Shown: positions 6,990-14,564, numbered from the stretch's first letter. The stretch is DNA of 16,246 nt from Prevotella sp. (GCA_022511055.1 JAFLSH010000023.1:1-16246); one strand, 5' to 3'. Numbers and translations are program-made. The notes: generated by a model from the sequence alone, not told the origin.

Positions 6990-7991
6990 TTATCTGAACG
7001 AGTCGGTGAGCAGCTTGATTTCCACCTGTGGCGAAATGCGCTCGTAGAGGATGTTGTAGACTGCATCGAGAATAGGCATGTTGACGTGCCAGTGGCGGTT
7101 GATTTCCTTCATGCACTTTGTGCCGAAATAGCCTTCGGCTATCATCTCCATCTCCATCTGTGCCGCCTTTACGTTGTAGCCCTTGCCAATCATGGTGCCG
7201 AAAGTGCGGTTGCGCGAGAAGTTGGAATAGCCCGTTACGAGCAGGTCGCCAAGATAGACGCTGTCATAGGGGTTTCGCTCAATGGGGTGAACGGCTGTCA
7301 GGAAACGATTCATCTCCTGCACGGCGTTGGACATGAGTACGGCCTGGAAGTTGTCGCCGTACTTCAGCCCGGAGCAGATGCCCGCCGCTATGGCGTAGAC
7401 ATTTTTCAGCACCGACGAATATTCGATACCCAACACATCGGTTGAGGTCTTGGTCTTGATGAAATCGCTCGACAGCACGTTGGCAAAGGCTTGTGCCTTC
7501 TCGCGGTCGGCGCAGCCCACGGTCAGATAGCTGAGACGTTCCAGTGCCACTTCCTCGGCGTGGCTCGGGCCGCCGAGGCATGCCAAGTTCTCGTAGGGTA
7601 CGGCGTAGACCTGGTGGAAATACTCCGAACAGACCAGATTCTCCTCTGGCACTATGCCCTTGATGGCAGTCAGTATGAGCTTGTCTTTGATGCGGGTCTT
7701 CAGCCGCTTGAGGTGGTTTTTCAGATAAGGCGATGGCGTGACGAAGACCAGCGTGTCATACATCTGCGCAATGCGATTCAGGTCGTTGTCAAAGTAGATT
7801 TTCTCGGTGTCGAAATGTACGCTGGTCAGGTAGCCGGGGTTATGCCCCAGCCGGCGGAAGTCGGCAATCTGGTCTTCGCGGCGCATATACCAGCCAATGT
7901 GGTGAGTGTGTTCCACCACAATCTTGGCTATTGCCGTAGCCCAGCTACCGCCGCCAATAATGGCTATCTTTCCGCAGTCGTACATAGACAC
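6990..7991 (-). CDS. gpsA: NAD(P)-dependent glycerol-3-phosphate dehydrogenase
   Basis: Cytoplasmic enzyme of 333 aa that reduces dihydroxyacetone phosphate to sn-glycerol 3-phosphate, the backbone of phospholipids. The N-terminal Rossmann loop reads IAIIGGGSWATAIA (9-22). Further family motifs are TAIKGIVPEENL (108-119), GGPSHAEEVA (140-149), VLKNVYAIAAG with likely catalytic Lys196, and GDLLVTGYSNFSRNRTFG (248-265). The stretch that usually reads TRGLxEM is SNAVQEM (221-227), which I recall as normal for Bacteroidales. ATG codons at 7991 and 7985 are both possible starts. It lies 78 bp downstream of lysS on the same strand, probably in one operon; the gap contains no clear promoter. Confidence 0.95.
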   Translation of the reverse strand: MSMYDCGKIAIIGGGSWATAIAKIVVEHTHHIGWYMRREDQIADFRRLGHNPGYLTSVHFDTEKIYFDNDLNRIAQMYDTLVFVTPSPYLKNHLKRLKTRIKDKLILTAIKGIVPEENLVCSEYFHQVYAVPYENLACLGGPSHAEEVALERLSYLTVGCADREKAQAFANVLSSDFIKTKTSTDVLGIEYSSVLKNVYAIAAGICSGLKYGDNFQAVLMSNAVQEMNRFLTAVHPIERNPYDSVYLGDLLVTGYSNFSRNRTFGTMIGKGYNVKAAQMEMEMIAEGYFGTKCMKEINRHWHVNMPILDAVYNILYERISPQVEIKLLTDSFR

Positions 7992-8069
7992 TCCATTTTA
8001 TATGCGAATGTTCTTGCGCAGCCTGATGGCCAGTGTGCTTACTGTGCCGGCCTTTCCGCCGCCGCAGGC

Positions 8070-9800
8070 TTACTCGTTGCTCTTGTCAATCCACTGCTGC
8101 ACTTCATCGACCGACGGCTTTTGCAGTTCGAGCTTGTATTTCTTGAACACTTCGCCAATCTTCTGCTGCAATCCTTGCGCCTTTTCGTCTTTGATGTTCT
8201 GAACGAGGTTGAAGCCGGCCTTGCGCAACACAGGTACCAGCTCTTCCGACACCCCTATGGCAGCCCACTCGGCGGGTGTGCTTTGCGGTGCTTTCTTTTC
8301 GGGCTTCATCTGCGGGAACAGCATGATTTCGCCGATGGCAAACTTACCAGTCATGAGCATGGTCAGACGGTCGATGCCAATGCCGATGCCGCTGGTCGGC
8401 GGCATGCCATATTGCAGGGCGCGCAAGAAATCATGGTCGATAATCATGGCTTCATCATCGCCCTTGTCGGCCAGTCTCATCTGCTCTACAAAGCGCTCCT
8501 CTTGGTCTATCGGGTCGTTCAGCTCAGAATAGGCGTTGGCCAGCTCCTTGCCGTTGACCATCAGCTCGAAGCGCTCGGTCAGCCCGGGCTTTGAGCGGTG
8601 CATCTTTGTCAGCGGCGACATCTCCACAGGATAGTCGGTGATGAATGTGGGCTGTATGAACGAGCCTTCGCAGAACTCGCCGAACAGCTCGTCAATGAGC
8701 TTGCCCTTGCCCATGGTCTCATCGACTTCCATTCCCTTTTCCTTGCAGAAGGCGCGAATCTCCTCTTCGCTCTTGCCTTCGCAATCGAAGCCGGTTTTCT
8801 CCTTGATGGCATCGAGGATGGGCAGACGGCGGTAAGGTGCCTTGAACGAGATGACGTTACCGTCAATCTCCACTTCCGGCTTGCCGTTGACCGCCACGCA
8901 GATTTCCTCAAGCATCCGCTCGGTGAATTCCATCATCCAGTTGTAATCCTTATACGACACATACAGCTCCATGCAGGTGAACTCCGGGTTGTGGGTCTTA
9001 TCCATGCCTTCGTTGCGGAAGTTCTTGCCCATCTCGTAGACACCTTCGAAGCCGCCGACGATGAGGCGCTTCAGGTAGAGTTCCGTGGCGATGCGCATAT
9101 ACATATCCTGATTCAGTGCATTGAAGTGCGTGATGAACGGGCGGGCCGATGCGCCGCCGGCAATGGTCTGCAGGATGGGGGTCTCCACCTCGGTATAGCC
9201 CGCATCATCTAAGATGCGGCGCATGGTGCGCACAATGGTGGCGCGCTTGAGGAATGTCTCTTTCACCCCTTCGTTCACCACGAGGTCGACATAGCGCTGG
9301 CGGTAGCGCAGCTCCGGGTCATCAAACTTATCGTATGCCACACCATCCTTATATTTCACGATGGGCAGCGGCTTGAGGCTCTTGGAGAGCAGTGTCAGCT
9401 CCTTGGCGTGTACGGAAATTTCGCCGGTCTGCGTACGGAACACGAAGCCGCGAATGCCGATGAAGTCGCCAATGTCGAGCAGGCGCTTGAATACATTATT
9501 GTAAAGGTCTTTGTTCTCTGTCGGACAGATGTCATCACGTGTGACATAGACCTGGATGCGGCCCTTGGAGTCCTGAAGCTCCACAAAGCTGGCCTTGCCC
9601 ATGACACGGCGGCTCATCATGCGGCCGGCGATGCTCACTTCGCGCGGGGCGGCATCATCAGAGAACTCGCTCCTGATATCTGTGCTGAAGGCGTTAGTGG
9701 GATAGGCTGCGGCGGGGTATGGGTCAATGCCAAAAGAGCGCAGCTCTTGCAGACTCTGGCGTCTGCCGATTTCTTGTTCGCTTAATTCGAGAATATTCAT
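8070..9800 (-). CDS. lysS: Lysyl-tRNA synthetase, class II, with C-terminal extension
   Basis: Cytoplasmic enzyme of 576 aa charging tRNA-Lys with lysine. An N-terminal OB-fold anticodon-binding domain (about 55-150, with VSIAGRMMSRRVMGKASF) precedes the class II core: TIAGGASARPF, motif 2 around FRNEGMDKTHNPEFTCMELY, and motif 3 GIGIGIDRLTML followed by IGEIMLFPQM. After the usual end of the core, about 75 residues (502-576) continue, containing IGVSEELVPVLRKAGF and ending in VDEVQQWIDKSNE. The E. coli enzyme, about 505 aa, lacks this tail; Bacteroides enzymes have a similar length to this one. The frame is open to 9971, but the ATG at 9800 gives the conserved start MNILELSEQE and leaves room for the promoter at 9834-9841. 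gpsA follows. Confidence 0.97.
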   Translation of the reverse strand: MNILELSEQEIGRRQSLQELRSFGIDPYPAAAYPTNAFSTDIRSEFSDDAAPREVSIAGRMMSRRVMGKASFVELQDSKGRIQVYVTRDDICPTENKDLYNNVFKRLLDIGDFIGIRGFVFRTQTGEISVHAKELTLLSKSLKPLPIVKYKDGVAYDKFDDPELRYRQRYVDLVVNEGVKETFLKRATIVRTMRRILDDAGYTEVETPILQTIAGGASARPFITHFNALNQDMYMRIATELYLKRLIVGGFEGVYEMGKNFRNEGMDKTHNPEFTCMELYVSYKDYNWMMEFTERMLEEICVAVNGKPEVEIDGNVISFKAPYRRLPILDAIKEKTGFDCEGKSEEEIRAFCKEKGMEVDETMGKGKLIDELFGEFCEGSFIQPTFITDYPVEMSPLTKMHRSKPGLTERFELMVNGKELANAYSELNDPIDQEERFVEQMRLADKGDDEAMIIDHDFLRALQYGMPPTSGIGIGIDRLTMLMTGKFAIGEIMLFPQMKPEKKAPQSTPAEWAAIGVSEELVPVLRKAGFNLVQNIKDEKAQGLQQKIGEVFKKYKLELQKPSVDEVQQWIDKSNE

Positions 9801-9833
9801 TTCTGTTGTCCGAAAATTTGCTGATTTGGGGTG

Positions 9834-9841
9834 CAAAGTTA
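9834..9841 (-). promoter_or_regulatory. -7 element of the lysS promoter
   Basis: On the minus strand TAACTTTG matches TAnnTTTG and is embedded in the same GCAAAGTTACAAAA context (plus-strand reading) as the pgi promoter. No TTTG is found 19-21 bp upstream, so the -33 element is weak or absent. The ATG lies 33 bp downstream. Confidence 0.55.
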
Positions 9842-9901
9842 CAAAATTATCTTGTAAAAATCCTCTTTTGGGTAAATAATTGCAAAAAAACTTGTAAACA
9901 A

Positions 9902-9933
9902 TTTGGCTGATTATGAAATAATGACTATATTTG
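9902..9933 (+). promoter_or_regulatory. Promoter of the ROK-men gene cluster
   Basis: TTTG (9902-9905) and TATATTTG (9926-9933) are exactly 20 bp apart and match the Bacteroidetes consensus fully. The ATG of the first ROK gene is 22 bp after the -7 element, giving a very short leader. No comparable promoter is seen before the second or third ROK gene or before menI. Confidence 0.8.
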
Positions 9934-9947
9934 CACATATTTCGTAA
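9911..9947. repeat. Inverted repeat centred on the -7 element (candidate operator)
   Basis: TTATGAAATA (9911-9920) and TATTTCGTAA (9938-9947) are inverted copies with one mismatch in ten, separated by 17 bp. The symmetry centre (9929) coincides with the -7 element at 9926-9933, a position where a bound dimer would block RNA polymerase. The arrangement is seen directly; a regulatory role is inferred. Confidence 0.45.
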
Positions 9948-9955
9948 GCATATAG

Positions 9956-10933
9956 ATGGAACAGATAACAAAGAAAAGGGTTATCGGTGTTGATATCAGT
10001 CTGGAAGAAACGACTCTCGCAGTGGTCGACGTGCGTGGTAATATATTGGACAAGAGAAGCCTTTCTACGGAAGACTATCCAGAAATCAACAATTTCGCCG
10101 CTACCCTGAGCGACAAGATTATGGAGCTGGTTGAGGCCAATGGCGGCTATGAAGCCATTCGGTCGGTGGGCATCAGCGCGCCGAGCGGCAACTTCATGAC
10201 CGGCTGCATAGAGAATTCGGGCAACATGCCGTGGAAGGGAGTCATACCCCTGGCTGTCATGTTGCGCGACCGCATTGGCCTGGCAGTAGCCCTGACCAAC
10301 AATGCCCATGTCATTGCCTTAGGCGAGTCAGCCTTTGGCTGTGCGCACGGCATGCGCGATTTCATCATTTTGTCTATGGGCACAGGCTTGGGCAGCTGTG
10401 TGTTTGCCGACGGGCGTGTCAACTTGGGCCATGAGGGTTTTGCCGGCGAGGTGGGGCACACGATGCTCTATCACAACGGCCGCCAGTGCGGCTGCGGCAA
10501 CAAAGGCTGCCTGGAGGCATACGTGGCGGCGAAGGGCATTGTCTTGACGGCCAAGGAAGTGATGGCCGAGAGCAGCAAGCCCTCGCTGATGCGCAGCGCC
10601 GAGAAACTGTCGCCGAAAATCATCTCCCACTTCTGCAACGAGGGCGACGAGCTGGCTATCGAGGTGTTCCGCCGCACGGGCTATTACCTTGGCCTTGGGC
10701 TGGCCAACTATGCCTCGGTGTTCGACCCTGAGGCATTCATCTTCACCGGCGGCATTCCCAAGGCCGGCAAGTGGCTGCTCGACCCGGCGCTCGAGACTTT
10801 CAACAGCCATGTGTTCCATAACATAGAGAACAAGGTGCAGTTCCTGGTCTCTGAGCTTGACGACCGCGAGCGCGATGTGTTGGGTGCCAGCGTACTGGCC
10901 TGGGATGTGAAGGAATATTCATTGTTCAAGTAG
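9956..10933 (+). CDS. ROK-family protein 1, predicted inactive kinase
   Basis: Protein of 325 aa, the length of a single-domain ROK sugar kinase, with no N-terminal DNA-binding domain. Retained features are ISAPSGN (73-79), MPWKGVIPLA (91-100), GFAGEVGH (161-168) and the zinc site C178-x-C180-GNKG-C185 with His168. Altered features are the N-terminal phosphate loop, where DIGGT of active kinases is DISLE (13-17), and the catalytic-base motif NDAN, which is NNAH (115-118), so the Asp is Asn116. The second phosphate motif is largely kept (GTGLGS, 142-147). I infer a protein that may bind a sugar or sugar phosphate but probably does not phosphorylate it. It is first of three tandem paralogues, all ending in YSLFK, and has the cluster's only clear promoter. 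Confidence 0.88.
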   Translation: MEQITKKRVIGVDISLEETTLAVVDVRGNILDKRSLSTEDYPEINNFAATLSDKIMELVEANGGYEAIRSVGISAPSGNFMTGCIENSGNMPWKGVIPLAVMLRDRIGLAVALTNNAHVIALGESAFGCAHGMRDFIILSMGTGLGSCVFADGRVNLGHEGFAGEVGHTMLYHNGRQCGCGNKGCLEAYVAAKGIVLTAKEVMAESSKPSLMRSAEKLSPKIISHFCNEGDELAIEVFRRTGYYLGLGLANYASVFDPEAFIFTGGIPKAGKWLLDPALETFNSHVFHNIENKVQFLVSELDDRERDVLGASVLAWDVKEYSLFK

Positions 10934-10997
10934 AAAAACCAATCCAAAAAACTATAAGTAGAGAGAGACTATCCAAAAAGCCTATTCAAGAAATGAG

Positions 10998-11984
10998 ATG
11001 GAAGATTTTGACAAGATAAAAACCCGAGTAGTCGGCATTGACCTGAATATCGTTTATACCACGTATGCCATTGTTGACATTCGCGGCGAGTTGGTTGCCC
11101 AGGACCGCTTTCTGACCATGGACTATCCTGATGTCAACGACTTTGTGGGCACTCTGGCCGAGCGTATAGTCATGATGGCAGAGGAGAACGGCGGCTATGA
11201 CACCATACGTTCAGCCGGCATCAGCGCACCGAGTGGCAACTACATGACCGGCTGCGTTGAGAATGCCGCCAACCTGCCGTGGAAGGGTGTCATTCCGTTG
11301 GCAGCCATGCTGCGCGACCGCCTCGGCATTGCCGTGGCGCTGGCCAACGACGGCCACCTGACGGCCGTGAGCGAAATCACGTTTGGCAGTGCGCGTGGCA
11401 TGCAGAACTTCATCACCATTTCCATCAGCCATGGCGGCTTGGGCAGCTGTGTCTATGTTGACGGAAGAGCCCATTTGGGCGTTCACGGCTTTGCCGGCGA
11501 GGTAGGCCACACCTGCGTGGAAGAGGGCGGCCGGCTTTGCGACTGCGGCCGCCGTGGCTGCCTGGAGACCTACTGCTCGGCGAAGGGCATTGTGCAGACC
11601 GCCGAGGAGCTGATGGCCGAGAGCAGCGAGCCGACCCTGCTGAGCGAGCAGAGTGAGCTGAATTTCGTGACCATAGCCGAATGTTGCGACAAGGGCGACC
11701 CGCTGGCTATCGAGGCATACCGGCGTGTCGGCTTCAGGCTGGGCATCGGTCTGGCCACCTACGCCTCCCTGTTCAACCCCGAGGCCATTATCCTGACAGG
11801 CGCCATGACCCAGGCCAAGCATTGGCTGTTAGGGCCGCTGCGCGAGTCGTTCAACGAACACGTGTTCCCCAACATCAGGGGCAGGGTGCGCCTGTTGGTG
11901 TCGCTCTTGAAAGACGGCGAGCGCGACGTGCTGGGTGCCAGTGTGCTGGCGTGGACTGTCAAGGAATACTCTTTGTTCAAGTAA
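10998..11984 (+). CDS. ROK-family protein 2, predicted defective or altered kinase
   Basis: Protein of 328 aa, paralogous over its whole length to its two neighbours, without a DNA-binding domain. The possible catalytic Asp is kept (NDGH, Asp118), as are ISAPSGN, LPWKGVIPLA, GFAGEVGH (164-171) and the zinc cysteines C181, C183 and C188. However, the N-terminal phosphate loop reads DLNIV (15-19) in place of DIGGT, the second phosphate motif is SHGGLGS (144-150) instead of GTGVGSG, and the late GG of the nucleotide site is GA (LTGAMTQAK). ATP binding is therefore more damaged than in copy 1, while the sugar/zinc region is intact. It starts 64 bp after copy 1 with no clear promoter between, so it is probably co-transcribed. 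Ligand and role are unknown. Confidence 0.88.
   Translation: MEDFDKIKTRVVGIDLNIVYTTYAIVDIRGELVAQDRFLTMDYPDVNDFVGTLAERIVMMAEENGGYDTIRSAGISAPSGNYMTGCVENAANLPWKGVIPLAAMLRDRLGIAVALANDGHLTAVSEITFGSARGMQNFITISISHGGLGSCVYVDGRAHLGVHGFAGEVGHTCVEEGGRLCDCGRRGCLETYCSAKGIVQTAEELMAESSEPTLLSEQSELNFVTIAECCDKGDPLAIEAYRRVGFRLGIGLATYASLFNPEAIILTGAMTQAKHWLLGPLRESFNEHVFPNIRGRVRLLVSLLKDGERDVLGASVLAWTVKEYSLFK
11298..11323 (+). repeat. 26-bp exact repeat shared by ROK genes 2 and 3 (copy 1)
   Basis: This stretch, coding for the LAAMLRDRL region, is identical to 12338-12363 in the third ROK gene. The two genes also share other long near-identical blocks, for example around the NAANLPWKG codons and the GIVQTA codons. 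The identity includes silent positions, pointing to fairly recent duplication or gene conversion. Confidence 0.7.
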
Positions 11985-12040
11985 CCCGTAATACCAACTG
12001 AAAACCATGTATCAACTATTTTATAAATATAATGCTAACT

Positions 12041-13021
12041 ATGGAGGAACAAGTAATTAAAAGCAAGGTGGTGGGCGTTGACATCAGTAATGAGCGCACC
12101 ACTTATGCTGTTGTAGACATTCGCGGCAACATACTGTCGGAAGGAACCTTCGAGACTAATGCCTATCCCGATGTGAACGACTTTGTGACCAAGCTGTGCG
12201 AATGCCTCCTGACGATGATTGAGGAGAATGGTGGCTACGAGGCCATCCGCTCCATCGGCATCAGTTGCCCGAGTGTCAGCGCGCAGACGGGCTGTATTGA
12301 GAACGCTGCCAACCTTCCGTGGAAGGGCGTAGTGCCCTTGGCAGCCATGCTGCGCGACCGCCTTGGCATGGCTGTCGGCCTGGCCAACGACGCGCGCATC
12401 TCTGCCTTAGGCGAGAAGGCATACGGCAGTGCCCACGGCATGAAGAACTTCATTGTGGTCAACATTGGCGTGGGCGTAGGCAGCTGTTTCTTCTCCGACG
12501 GCCACGAGCATGTGGGCGCGATGGGCTTTGCCGGCGAGATAGGCCACACTACCGTCTGCGTTGGCGGGCGTAAGTGTGGCTGCGGCAAGCAGGGCTGTCT
12601 GGAAGCCTACGCGGGAGCGAAGGGCATTGTGCAGACCGCCCAGGAACTGATGGCCGAGAGCAGCGAGCCTTCGCTGATGCGCGACATAGAGAGGCTGACC
12701 CCGCGGCTCATCACCGAGTGCTGCGAGAAGGGCGACAAGTTAGCCATTGAGGTCTATCGGAAGACGGGGCGCATACTGGGCTGGTGCCTGGCAAACTATG
12801 CTTCGCTGGTCAATCCCGAGGCCATTATCCTGGCGGGCGGCATCTCCCGTGCCGGGCACTGGCTGTTCGACCCGATTAAGGAGGTGTTTGAACAGGAAGT
12901 GTTCCTCAACATGCGCGGCAGAATCAAGCTGTTCAGGTCTAACCTTGACGACCACGAGCGCGATGTGCTGGGTGCCAGCGCGCTGGCGTGGGATGTGCCC
13001 GAATACTCCTTGTTCAAGTGA
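12041..13021 (+). CDS. ROK-family protein 3, predicted defective or altered kinase
   Basis: Protein of 326 aa from the ATG at 12041; an in-frame ATG at 12032 would add three residues, but the chosen start aligns best with the two upstream paralogues. The possible catalytic Asp is kept (NDAR, Asp117), as are LPWKGVVPLA, GFAGEIGH, the zinc site (His169, C179, C181, C186) and LAGGISRAG. The N-terminal phosphate loop reads DISNE (14-18) instead of DIGGT, the second one is GVGVGS, and the sugar-side APxGNY segment is CPSVSA. It is most like copy 2, with long stretches of near-identical DNA. It lies 42 bp before menI, so transcription may run on into the menaquinone genes. No DNA-binding domain is present; the role is unknown. 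Confidence 0.88.
   Translation: MEEQVIKSKVVGVDISNERTTYAVVDIRGNILSEGTFETNAYPDVNDFVTKLCECLLTMIEENGGYEAIRSIGISCPSVSAQTGCIENAANLPWKGVVPLAAMLRDRLGMAVGLANDARISALGEKAYGSAHGMKNFIVVNIGVGVGSCFFSDGHEHVGAMGFAGEIGHTTVCVGGRKCGCGKQGCLEAYAGAKGIVQTAQELMAESSEPSLMRDIERLTPRLITECCEKGDKLAIEVYRKTGRILGWCLANYASLVNPEAIILAGGISRAGHWLFDPIKEVFEQEVFLNMRGRIKLFRSNLDDHERDVLGASALAWDVPEYSLFK
12338..12363 (+). repeat. 26-bp exact repeat shared by ROK genes 2 and 3 (copy 2)
   Basis: Identical to 11298-11323. The corresponding part of the first ROK gene is clearly diverged, supporting copies 2 and 3 as the younger pair. Confidence 0.7.
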
Positions 13022-13063
13022 GCCGCCCGGGCTGAGTACCTGGACTTTATTCAGTAGACAGAC

Positions 13064-13483
13064 ATGAACGTAGAGGCGATAAAAGAGATAATCAACCAAA
13101 AACCTAATTTGAGTACCGCTCTCGGCATGGAGTTCCTCTCCACGCCAGAGAGCGATACGTGTATGGCTCGCATGAAAGTCGACGAGCGCAATCGGCAGCC
13201 CTTCGGTTTCCTGAGCGGGGGTGCTTCGCTGGCTCTGGCAGAGAACGTGGCCGGTGTCGGCTCGTCTGCGCTCTGCCCGGGCTGCGCCTGTGTGGGCATA
13301 GAGGTGAGCGGCAGCCATGTTCAGGCGGTGGCCGAGGGCGACACGGTGACGGCCCGCGCCCGCCTGCTGCACTCGGGGCGTACCCTGCACGTGTGGCAGG
13401 TTGACATCAGCAACGCTGCCGGTGAACTCATCTCGTCTGTCCGTGTAACCAACTACGTTATCCGCCCGGCAAGCCATGAGTAG
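13064..13483 (+). CDS. menI: Hotdog-fold thioesterase, probable DHNA-CoA thioesterase
   Basis: Cytoplasmic protein of 139 aa of the PaaI/YdiI hotdog family. Beside menF and menD its likely job is hydrolysis of 1,4-dihydroxy-2-naphthoyl-CoA in menaquinone synthesis. The active-site helix reads QPFGFLSGGASLALAENVAG (45-64), with Gln45 and the catalytic Glu60 at the spacing of E. coli YdiI (Gln48, Glu63). The His of the YdiI LHGG motif is Ser51 here. Downstream strands include VGIEVSGSHVQAVAEGD and HVWQVDISNAAGELI, as expected. The stop overlaps the menF start by 8 bp, implying translational coupling. The family is certain; the exact substrate is inferred from position. Confidence 0.88.
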   Translation: MNVEAIKEIINQKPNLSTALGMEFLSTPESDTCMARMKVDERNRQPFGFLSGGASLALAENVAGVGSSALCPGCACVGIEVSGSHVQAVAEGDTVTARARLLHSGRTLHVWQVDISNAAGELISSVRVTNYVIRPASHE

Positions 13484-14564
13484 CATAGCCATCTACCGAT
13501 TGCCCTATCAGGAGCATTGCACGTTGGTCGAGCAGTCTGCCGGCGAGCCGGCAGAGCTGCTTTCGTGTTCCGAGCTGAACGGGTGCGAGGGTTTTGTGGT
13601 GGCCCCTTTCGAGGTCAGCCCCCAGCAGCCCATCTTGCTCATCAGGCCCGACCGCGTGACCCGGCTGCCTGTCGGCCAGCTCTCCGGGCTGCCTGCCGCT
13701 CTCGCCGACCAGTTTGCCGCCCAGGAGCAGTTTTCCGGGGCATACTATGCAGCGCAGCAGGCCAAGGGCAACTACGCCATAGACTTCGCCAATTTCCATG
13801 CCCAGCTGCAGGCGGGCGTTTTCCAGAAGATAGTCTTGGCGCGCTGCGTGGCGCACCCCCGTGCTGAGGAAGTGCCGCCACTGGCCCTGTTCCAGAAAGC
13901 CTGCCAGCTCTATCCGCGCATGTTCATCTGCCTTGTTGCCACTCCCCGGAGCGGCGTGTGGCTGACGGCCACGCCCGAGATTCTGCTTCAGGGGCAGGGC
14001 CGGCAGTGGCACACCATAGCCCTGGCGGGAACTATGAAGATGCAGCCCAGCCAGCTGGGCCTGCAGGATTCCGAGCAGGGCGCTGCCGCCTCTTGGACTG
14101 TCAAGGACATCCGCGAGCAGCGCATAGTGGCCACCTACGTGACGGAGTGCCTTGAGCAGTTTACGGGCGACTTCCGCGAGGAGGCGACCCGCACCGTGCG
14201 GGCGGCCAACCTCATTCACCTGCGCAGCGACTTCACGTTTACCCTGCCCGATGCCGACCACATCGGCGACCTGCTGCTTGCCCTGCACCCCACGCCCGCC
14301 ATCTGCGGCCTGCCCAAGCGCGAGACGTTCAAGTTCATTGTGCAGAACGAGCATACGCCGCGCCGCTACTACAGCGGCTTCATGGGCATGCTCAGCCCGA
14401 AGGGCGACACCGACCTCTTTGTGTCGCTGCGGTGCATGAACATCACGCGCAACGCCTATCTGCTGTATGCCGGCGGCGGACTGCTGACCGACAGCAGCGC
14501 TGAACAGGAGTGGAACGAGACGGAAGCCAAGCTGGAGGTCATGCGGGCGCTGATAGGCGGCTGA
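13476..14564 (+). CDS. menF: Isochorismate synthase
   Basis: Enzyme of 362 aa converting chorismate to isochorismate, the entry step of menaquinone synthesis. The C-terminal chorismate-binding domain is clear: FQKIVLARC with likely catalytic Lys118, VWLTATPEILL (161-171, Glu168), TIALAGT (180-186), KDIREQRIV (210-218), HLRSDFTFTLP (248-258), LHPTPAICGLPK (270-281), YYSGFMGMLSPKGDTDLFVS (298-317) and LYAGGGLLTDSSAEQEWNET (330-349) followed by EAK. The N-terminal 100 residues are weakly conserved, which is normal. The ATG at 13476 overlaps the end of menI. The adjacent menD supports MenF over anthranilate, PABA or siderophore homologues. The gene is intact. Confidence 0.93.
   Translation: MSSIAIYRLPYQEHCTLVEQSAGEPAELLSCSELNGCEGFVVAPFEVSPQQPILLIRPDRVTRLPVGQLSGLPAALADQFAAQEQFSGAYYAAQQAKGNYAIDFANFHAQLQAGVFQKIVLARCVAHPRAEEVPPLALFQKACQLYPRMFICLVATPRSGVWLTATPEILLQGQGRQWHTIALAGTMKMQPSQLGLQDSEQGAAASWTVKDIREQRIVATYVTECLEQFTGDFREEATRTVRAANLIHLRSDFTFTLPDADHIGDLLLALHPTPAICGLPKRETFKFIVQNEHTPRRYYSGFMGMLSPKGDTDLFVSLRCMNITRNAYLLYAGGGLLTDSSAEQEWNETEAKLEVMRALIGG

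Noticed and set aside
7491..8594. 367-codon plus-strand open frame spanning parts of gpsA and lysS
   Set aside because: It crosses two certain genes and the gap between them, and its translation shows no recognisable domain.
9801..9971. Upstream extension of the lysS frame by 57 codons
   Set aside because: It would cross the lysS -7 element and the divergent ROK promoter, and its Cys/Phe/Tyr-rich translation is unlike the family; the ATG at 9800 gives the usual start.
9956..13021. ROK proteins as classic NagC/Mlc-type transcription repressors
   Set aside because: Each begins directly with the first beta strand of the kinase fold; there is no room for the roughly 80-residue winged helix at the N-terminus.
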